Of a DNA stretch of 64,000 bases, positions 57,061 through 64,000 are shown in pieces. The notes below the pieces were generated by a model. The model was not told the DNA's origin. It was given only the letters and a program-made list of their open reading frames with translations, and did no database searches. Location: the NCBI RefSeq assembly GCF_020497125.1, contig NC_059075.1, positions 29,734,003 to 29,798,002 of the forward strand. The letters are read 5' to 3'. Source of the DNA: Mauremys mutica. Lineage: Eukaryota; Chordata; Testudines; Geoemydidae. The first letter of the stretch is position 1. Every line of letters starts with the position of its first letter. Made by a program: the position numbers and the translations under genes.

Positions 57061-58329
57061 AGTAAAGACAGGTGCAGTTGCATATATTAGTAGTCAGAAT
57101 GGTCTCAGAAGTCAAATACTGAATGTATTTCTTTAAGAGCATCCAGGACATACAGCCACATACTCTGCTTTGGGTGGGGATAGGTGTAATATTTCAGTGC
57201 AAATTTCATCTGAATGTGGGGGATTCCTGTCCTCTGACTGAATGCAGTAATAGCATAGAAAGAGTATTTCTCTGCCACAAAGACCCAACCTCCACCAAAA
57301 AGCAGCACCCTGGAGCTAAGGCTCAGACCCAGAAAGTTGCTGCCTTCACACACTGTGCTGCTGTCATCAGTGCACATGCTTGGGAGGCAGGACAAGGTTC
57401 TCACTCTAGATTTACACAGGCCAAGATTAGGCTGGATGGTCTCAATCCTTCTCCCTGTTTCTGCCCATCTCCTCCACATCAGTCCCACCTGCACTTGATT
57501 GAAAGAGCAATAAACACTACACCTGGGATTTTCAAGGGGACTCTTCCTAAAGACCAGCATGAACATGGGTCAGGCTGTTGTAATTAGTCAACTCGTTGAG
57601 TCATATAAGGGGAAATGAACTAGGAGGGGCATGTGGGGTTTTCCTTGCTGTGGACACAAGATACATGTGGAAGGAATTTGAATAGGCAGAAAGGGCGTAT
57701 TCATGCCTCATGTTGAAACAGTGTGATGCTGCCTGATATGATGGATTCATTAAAGATCAGTTTTTTAAAAGAGCAGTCTTGCCAAGGTCAGAAACCAGGC
57801 CTGATCTGCTTAGTAAGTGATAATTGCTCAGTTTAAATTTGCCTGGGGAAAAAATTGACTTAAGGCTTCTCTGCATGGGAAGGGGATTTGTTGCCTGCCC
57901 TCCACTATAACTTTATTTTTTTCAGAATAAACTGTGTTGTGTCTGCACCCAAAAGTAGTGGGGTTTTGTGAGTTATCAAGCATTTTATCCCGCTTTAATT
58001 AATCTGCTTTGAAAGCTACATAACTCTATTCCAGGATGAGTTTTACCACTTTAAGACTTATGTGAATACACTCCTGTTTTAAATTAACATTACTGCTTCA
58101 GACACATCATGTGCCGCTATCCCACACTGCATTTCTTCAGACCCGAATCAGCCTGTTCTGACTTGTGTGCCCTCCACTGCTACAGGATTGTCTTGACCAG
58201 ATGTCATCTCCCCTTTTAAATTCGGGCAGGCACACAGGTGTGCCCCTTTGCCATTGCAGCTTGTGGTAAGTTCACATAGCTGGAGTCCATTACAGCAGCT
58301 ATGCCCATGTGATCCCATCTGGAGTTCCT
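57061..58329. other. intron, nothing firm
   Basis: Two frames of 154 and 153 codons lie on opposite strands of 57105-57587, but neither contains a recognised domain. About 57860-58130 may be the non-coding part of the Harbinger-like element that follows. Confidence 0.4.
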
Positions 58330-58800
58330 GGACTTACTTGCTGTGGGGGGAGAGGAGCATGACCACTCCTTTCTTAACAGGAGTCACTGGAAAACAAAGC
58401 TCTACAAGCTACTAGTGGAACAAATTTGGGAGAAGGGGTACTCCCAGCATAGGATCCACTGCCATGCCAAAGCCAGGATGCTCCTATAGAATTATAAAAA
58501 TGCTAAAGACAAAACCAAGACTGTTGACAGTGCTCCCAGTGCATGCACTTACCATAAGCAGTGGGACTGGATTTTTACCAGAAATGCCACTCTGGAATCC
58601 CAGTGTGTTGTGGACAGTTTGAAGGCACCCACCCTACCCCATACCCCAATGAAGAGACATTCCTCCAGACAACCCAACCTTGAGCTTAAGATGGAGTCAG
58701 AGACAGCACTGCAAATGACTCCTGAGACCCAGGTGGATAGCCAGCCTGACAGTGTTGCAGAGGGAACCTCAACCAGTGAATACTATGTCCTGTATTAGAG
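58330..58800 (+). pseudogene. Harbinger-type SANT/Myb protein remnant
   Basis: PIF/Harbinger transposons carry a second gene for a Myb/SANT DNA-binding protein that partners the transposase. Here the + strand reads 'KLYKLLVEQIWEKGYSQ', then 'CHAKARMLL' with a stop, then 'NYKNAKDKTKT', the pattern of the trihelix helix series. An open tail from 58610 ends SEYYVLY. The first helix (the WSD.E block) is lost, and stops interrupt it. The transposase gene is not seen. The assignment rests on the helix pattern only. Confidence 0.55.
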
Positions 58801-59499
58801 TAAACTGTCCCGGTACTGACTGTATCAGGGGAGTTAAATACCTTTGTTCCTGGGACCACCTGGGAGCTGCCATGTTGGCCAGATATCGCTAATTAGAAAG
58901 CTAGACATGCACCTTAGTTCTTTCCTTCCTTAGCTTTTAATACATCCCCCATCTCCATTGAGTGATCAAAAGGGCATCTGTGCTGGAAAGTTTACGCTCA
59001 GTGATATACCAAATCCCTCGATCCCGACAGATGCTGGACTAAGCGTGCCAGCCCCCGCTCTCCTTCCCTTGCTGTATAAGGCTCCCTCTCCTGCCCAGTA
59101 GATAGTGGCTGGCCGAAACCAGATTAATTCTGGGATATCAGGTAAGGAGTCACAGGAGTTTGACCCCTCAAATCCCAGAATTCCATTAGTTTCCAGTAGG
59201 CATCCCACAATGTGATGCAAGAAATCCCAGAATGCATAGAGTCTAGCTATGGAACATCACACCATGGGATATCTGCCCAGAAAGCTGTGCTGTTATTTTG
59301 AGAGAGTGCAGAGGTGTCTGGATGCAATAACTCACAAAGGCAGGAGCTTAAGACGTCATAAACAAAGTAGTATGAGCACATTCTTCCGGTATAGTTATAC
59401 CTGTGTAGTTATAGTGGAAAAATATATGCTGACAAAATTGTCCCATGTAGCTACTTGTGAGGTGATGAGTCATCCCTGAACTAGAGCCTGATTAAGACA
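58801..59499. other. intron, possible non-coding part of a Harbinger element
   Basis: Blocks such as 'ggcatcccacaatgtgatgc' and 'ccatgggatatctgcccaga' recall non-coding Harbinger-like sequence in turtles. No ends identified. Confidence 0.35.
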
Positions 59500-59880
59500 C
59501 ATCCAGGGATGATTCATTCCTGTGTTAGGCTCTAGGCAATCCACAAGGTGGTCTGATGACTTTGAATAGGTATTTAAGCCTCAGAGGCGAAACAGTGTCT
59601 CAGTCTGCTCAACGTTGCCTCATGGCTTGGAATTCTCCTCTACCTGATAATGGTGACAAACTCCACAGGCCTCATCCTGCACTAGCTCCAGCTTTGCTTT
59701 CAGCCCTACTCTTGCTTTGTCCCAACCCCGCTCTTGGCTCCTGATTCCTGCTCTGATCCTTGGCTTTGACTGCTAAGCTTGATTGCCACTGGTCCAACCA
59801 CTGATCCCAACTGCCATTGTTCTGACCTCAAGACTTGACCATCCTCACCTTGGTTTCTGATGACAAGACTTCATACTTTA
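59500..59880 (+). mobile_element. possible LTR fragment
   Basis: 'ggtatttaagcctcagaggc' looks like a TATA region and start site. It is followed by serial 'ctcctgattcctgctctgat' and 'ccttggctttgactgctaag' phrases that I associate with turtle Gypsy-type LTRs. No ends or target duplication found. Confidence 0.4.
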
Positions 59881-60824
59881 TTCAACACCATTTAAAAAAA
59901 AAAGCACATTTTACGTGCTTGACTTGGGCAAGTTTCTGCCCTTTTCCTTTTTTTAAGTGGACTGCATTCCTTCCTACTCAGATATTCTCCAGATTGCAAC
60001 AGTCTGGGTAATCTGAGTAATGGTGATGGATAGCATCGCTTCTTGTATACACTAAAAAATACGCCTTGTAAATAAGTGCAGAATAGAATCCTTGGCTTGT
60101 CTGAGCTTCCATTTTGACCCATGTAATCCACTTCTCTAGGCATCTAAAGATCTATTCTAGTCTTAATCGGAAATCTGAGAAGGTTCACTAATAAGCACAA
60201 TGTAAATCTAGCCATTACTTCACCATCACAGAACACAAGCCCCTGTGCTAGTTCTGACTTGTTAAGTATAAAAGGAAGTCCCACATACGTTAGAGTTCAC
60301 TAGCCATACTGATGACTCTTCTTGTTAAGGGCAGTAGGAAGAGAGGATCTCTGCTTTCAGCTAATGCAGGTTACCTGAAAGCCATGGTCCGATTTCCATC
60401 TGCATATGTTGCTGGCTTGATTTTTAGATTTCTGCTTAAATTCCCCCCTCCATCCCTATTTATTTACATCTTTTAAACATATGTCTGAACATTTCTCTCT
60501 CTCCATTGTGGTCTTATTTTTCCATTGTGTTCTTATATTTCACTCCTTGTGATGCAGTGTGAAATGCATTAATATCACAATGTGTTTCTTGGAAGCTGGA
60601 TTGCATAACAAAGACATACCCATATGAAAACACTAGTCCCCAAATGTGGGAAAGCCTAAGGCTATAGCAGAGTAGAAATAGGCATGCAGTGCACTAATGT
60701 GGGGCTGGATCTGAGATACCGCAAAGCTCAGGGATGTTCTGATGTGGGATTTTGCTTTGGGTCCTTCTTGGTAATTCAACAAGAATAATTAACGTTTCGT
60801 AATATTGTCTTTCATCCAAGGATC
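59881..60824. other. intron, nothing recognised
   Basis: No gene or named repeat. Confidence 0.5.
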
Positions 60825-61005
60825 TAAACGTACAGTACAACTATGTATTAACCCTCTCAGATCTTAGTGCACATTCATTTACAGAGGAGTAAATGGAGGC
60901 CTAGAGGTTAAATTACTAGTCAAGTTTTCACAGGGAGTCAGTGACAGGGTCAGGATGGTACACCAGTCCCGACTGCTGTTTCTGTGCTCTAATCAGTCGA
61001 GCACA
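60825..61005 (-). mobile_element. MIR SINE
   Basis: 'catttacagaggagtaaatg', 'gaggcctagaggttaaatta', 'cacagggagtcagtgacagg' and 'gctctaatcagtcgag' follow MIR in reverse. Confidence 0.8.
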
Positions 61006-61258
61006 ATCCTTTTGGAAATGCTATGGTTGTAGGCACTCAGGCAGCATGATAATGGGCACCGTATAGGAACTAGATGGAGATACCACTGAGCTGCTTCTCT
61101 GTTTTAAAAAGGTTTAAAAAAACCCACTCTTCAGCACTGCCATGGGCCACTTCCTTGCTTCTGCCTTAAATATGCAGTATGTGGGCATGCACTGTGTAGA
61201 ATGAAAGTGATATTTATAGGGACTATGGGCTGTGCATTCTGTAGTCTCTTTCAAGACT

Positions 61259-61495
61259 TAGGGTACATCTATACTACCCACAGGATCAGCGGGTATTAAT
61301 CGAGCTATCGGGGATTGATTTATCGCATCTTGTCTAGACGTGATAAATCGATTCACAAATCGACACCCATACTCCACCTCGGCAGAAGGAGTAAGCAGCG
61401 TAGACGAGGGAGCTGTGGCAGTCAACTCGCCGCCGTGAAGTTGCGTATCTTAGTTCGATTTTCCCTTCCCCCTCCCCAGTGTAGACCAGCCCTTA
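61259..61495. mobile_element. MITE-like element
   Basis: Ends TAGGGTACATCTATACT and AGTGTAGACCAGCCCTTA are partly inverted (TA.GG...CTA.AC). The inner 'gataaatcgattcacaaatc' palindrome is typical of an abundant turtle repeat. Non-coding. Confidence 0.6.
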
Positions 61496-61737
61496 GCTGC
61501 AGAAATCTCATTAAATTGATCTAGTTAAGGGCCATCAGCCCTCTTAGATTAAAGCTATAAAGAGCTTTATGAGAGTATCTGTTCTTTTTGGATACTCCCT
61601 TAGCGTTTGAAAGTGAGCTGTTCTGTTTACGTGCAAGAAGCAGCAGCCTATCTTTTCATGGATATTACCACCAATGTTCTTTCTCCCCAACCTCTTTTCT
61701 TGTTAGACAGTGTAATCTATGTGAGAAACGGAAGGTC

Positions 61738-61831
61738 TGATTCTCCAGTCATACTGGTCTAAATGAGGTGTTAACTCTATTGAAGTCAAAACGACTTGAT
61801 GTAAAACAAGCAAGAAAGGAGAATCAGCCCC
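61738..61831. mobile_element. short inverted-repeat element
   Basis: CTGATTCTCC at 61738 faces GGAGAATCAG at about 61820, about 94 bp in total. The inner 'attgaagtcaa' phrase is common in turtle DNA. Class unknown. Confidence 0.5.
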
Positions 61832-62739
61832 TGATCCTTCAAGGTTAATCTGGATGATTAGTATCCTAATATGTAGGAAGAGCTATCCTAGTGTAAAGTA
61901 AAACTTCTCATACTGGGCTTTCATTGGTGAGTGGGAACATAGTTGGCACAAAATCCTTAGGCAACAGTCTGGCACATTCTGCCAGTTTTTAAACTGTTTT
62001 TTGGAGTCAGTGGACATCAGAGCTTATTGCAGGACTGGGGCCTGTCTCTCTCAAACTGGTATTGAATAGTCTGTCGCCCTAACTACTAATTATTTCTCTA
62101 TTGGTACAGATGGTCTCCACCAAATGGTTATGAACAGTTTTTTGGAGGGAGGGGTTGCGTGCATGCGTATATGAATCCTCTCAGCATGAAGCAGGTATTG
62201 AATAATCTCTTCCATTCAGTGGCAGGCAGGAATTCTTAGTGGGGAACGACATGCTGCTATAGCCCTTGCATCAAAGGGGATGCCTGTCCCGTTTTTCTCC
62301 ACAGGCCAGATTTGATCTTCTAATCTCCTAGCTTGGCCTTTATTTCCACCGTGCTGCTCTTATAGAAAATGCTGTTCTCTGAAGACGAACCTAAGAAATA
62401 AGTATAGAAATGGGCTGTGATGGGAAACAGTAAATACTTTACTTGAGTGCAAACTGAAGGTAATAATCATCTACTTGACTGCGGCTGAATTTGCCAGACA
62501 TGTGGAGGCAGAAGATAGCTGTTGTGCTGCTGAATTTATTAGGTAGTCTAATATTTTATTGTCTCCAACAGAATGTTAACTTAACAGGCAGCAGCACATT
62601 GGTTGCAATGGAGGCCCAGCAGCAAAGTAGTGTTATATTTAAAAACTACTAAAAAATGATTCACATGCTGTTGTTGCTAGAAAGGTACATATAGTTTTCT
62701 GTAGGAAATTCTCCCGTTTTTTAATAATGTAGTATTTGG
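61832..62739. other. intron, nothing recognised
   Basis: No gene or named repeat. Confidence 0.5.
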
Positions 62740-63060
62740 ACTGTAAGTTCCTCAGGCAGAGAGTTTATGCATAGCAAGCTTGGCACTATATAAATAATAA
62801 TAATCTTATTTATTAGAGTGGCTGCATAGTTGAGTGATCTGGGCAGGAAACAGGAAGCCAGAAATGCCTCATTTCCACTGTTACTGACACACTACAGTAT
62901 TTGTTGTTCTTAGGCTGATCACTGAACCTCGTCATACCTACTTGCCTATCTGTAACTTGGCGATAATGCTTACCAGCCTGCCTACCTCACTGGCATCTTT
63001 TAAGTATTAATTAGCCAGTGTTGGCAAAGCACTTCAAAGATATGAGGCTGGAAATATAAA
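62740..63060 (+). mobile_element. CORE-SINE tail followed by MIR
   Basis: 62740-62810 reads 'ggactgtaagttcctcaggc' and 'cactatataaataataataa' (a CORE-SINE tail). Then 62815-63060 gives MIR blocks 'gtggctgcatagttgagtga', 'acttggcgataatgcttacc', 'gcctacctcactggcat' and 'ggcaaagcacttcaaagata'. Confidence 0.75.
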
Positions 63061-63922
63061 ATTGCTAAGTATCGCTATTACAGCTTATTAGTACATCACA
63101 GACTATACAATATAATAGGAGATTACATGTCATAAGTGATCAAGCCTGATAGGCAGTGCATTTGTATAATTAGAACATACCTTGGGTTATGTAAAAAGCC
63201 AATAGGCTGAAAGACTTTAATTATCTCAGAAGTGCAGTGCTAAGTTCTAGTTCTGTGTCTGATACACTATTTAAAAACAAAAAAAACTGGTGGGAAAATG
63301 TGCCAAATGCAGTAGGGATGAGTTACTGGCATGTTTATCGAGACAGTTAATTAACTTTGAAAAGGCAGAATAACCATTGGGCCTCAGATATTCACACTCA
63401 ACCCTACAGCCATACCTGAATATAGAAGACAACCAGAGAAGTAGATTTTTGCATTGCCTCCCTTCTGGAACTCCCTCTTGCATGCCATGGATGTCAGTAC
63501 TTACAATGCCATTGCAATGACCATATCATTAAAGGTATAAACATGTAGACAGAGGCTCCTTTGAACTCACCAACTAGGTCTTTTGTTTTTCCTGGAAAAA
63601 GGCTCTTATCTAAGCTTTTTTCTTTTGGCAAACTGGAAATGTTCCAATCCGTGAGAATAATTCCCTTAACTTTCATACAGTTTCACTGGTCTATGGAAAT
63701 TCTGGCGATTTCAGCAGAAACTGTTTCCGCCTTCTGTTTCCGGGCTCCCTCCTTTTTTTTTGAAGGTGGAGCATTTTATAAGAGGCCCAGCTCCTCCATG
63801 CAGTGTCTGAAAACCCCCTGAATACACACCTTCCTCTGGAGAACTGGTCAGGTTACTCTGGTTCCGGTTATTATTACACAGCCCCACTGTGGGCCTTCAT
63901 TCTCTGTTACATGCAGTGCCAC
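63061..63922. other. intron, nothing recognised
   Basis: No gene. Frames at 63271-63821 show no domain. Confidence 0.5.
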
Positions 63923-64000
63923 CAAAGGGTTGCCAACTTTCTCAGTGCACAAAACCGAACACCCTAGCCCTGCCCCATCTCTTCTGCAGACTAAACAATC
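63923..64000 (+). mobile_element. start of an interspersed element, cut by window end
   Basis: 'caaagggttgccaactttct' followed by 'gcacaaaaccgaacacccta' is the beginning of an abundant turtle DNA repeat. Its other end lies outside the window. Confidence 0.5.

Larger units (their letters stand above)
10316..64000 (+). other. ITPK1: ITPK1 downstream intron (at least 53.7 kb, continues beyond window)
   Basis: No further ITPK1 coding block was found on the + strand after 10315; the next expected one (beginning near DDRICSPP in human, from memory) was not seen. Everything listed below therefore appears to sit inside one intron. ITPK1 is known to have very long introns, which fits. The sequence alone cannot exclude a short non-coding gene or enhancer within it. 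Confidence 0.7.

Noticed and set aside
57105..57587. Opposed 153- and 154-codon frames as genes
   Set aside because: Neither has a recognisable domain or signal, and mutual overlap suggests chance absence of stops.

Overview
This is animal nuclear DNA, almost certainly from a hidden-necked (cryptodiran) turtle. The evidence is a tRNA-derived Cry-type SINE with a CR1 tail, many CR1 LINE pieces, amniote MIR/CORE SINEs, and several short interspersed repeats that I know as abundant in turtle and crocodilian genomes. There is no sign of bacterial or plasmid DNA. The only host coding sequence I can support is one exon of ITPK1 (inositol-tetrakisphosphate 1-kinase) on the + strand at 10198-10315. 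The rest of the window reads as the two large introns on either side of it.

Layout. 1-10197: upstream intron, holding a cut-off LTR (1-458), MIRs, palindromic DNA elements and a decayed CR1 open reading frame (6335-7990). 10198-10315: ITPK1 exon. 10366-11401: a clean solo LTR only 50 bp after the splice donor. 12660-19460: a 6.8-kb gammaretrovirus-like provirus on the - strand, antisense to ITPK1. 19461-64000: intron with hAT-type non-autonomous elements (several with perfect 8-bp target duplications), two copies of a third LTR family, a solo LTR at 39312-40082, a Ty3/Gypsy 5' end (33237-33952), an RTE-type LINE endonuclease remnant (about 47600-48430), a hAT transposase pseudogene (51150-52870), a Harbinger-type SANT/Myb remnant (58330-58800) and an inverted-duplicate SINE (54928-55157).

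The provirus is the most informative part. Its two 420-bp LTRs read as identical. It has a proline-tRNA primer-binding site, a matrix/PTAP part of gag and a CCHC nucleocapsid but no capsid domain. A UGA-CGG stop separates gag from protease in the same frame. Two one-base frame breaks lie in C-runs of pol, a deletion removes sequence between RNase H and integrase, and env (487 codons) is uninterrupted. It could not replicate on its own, but it is recent, and env could be expressed if spliced. I found no wholly new biological system. The best leads are the readthrough context, the intact env, the splice donor inside U5, and the missing clean target-site duplication.
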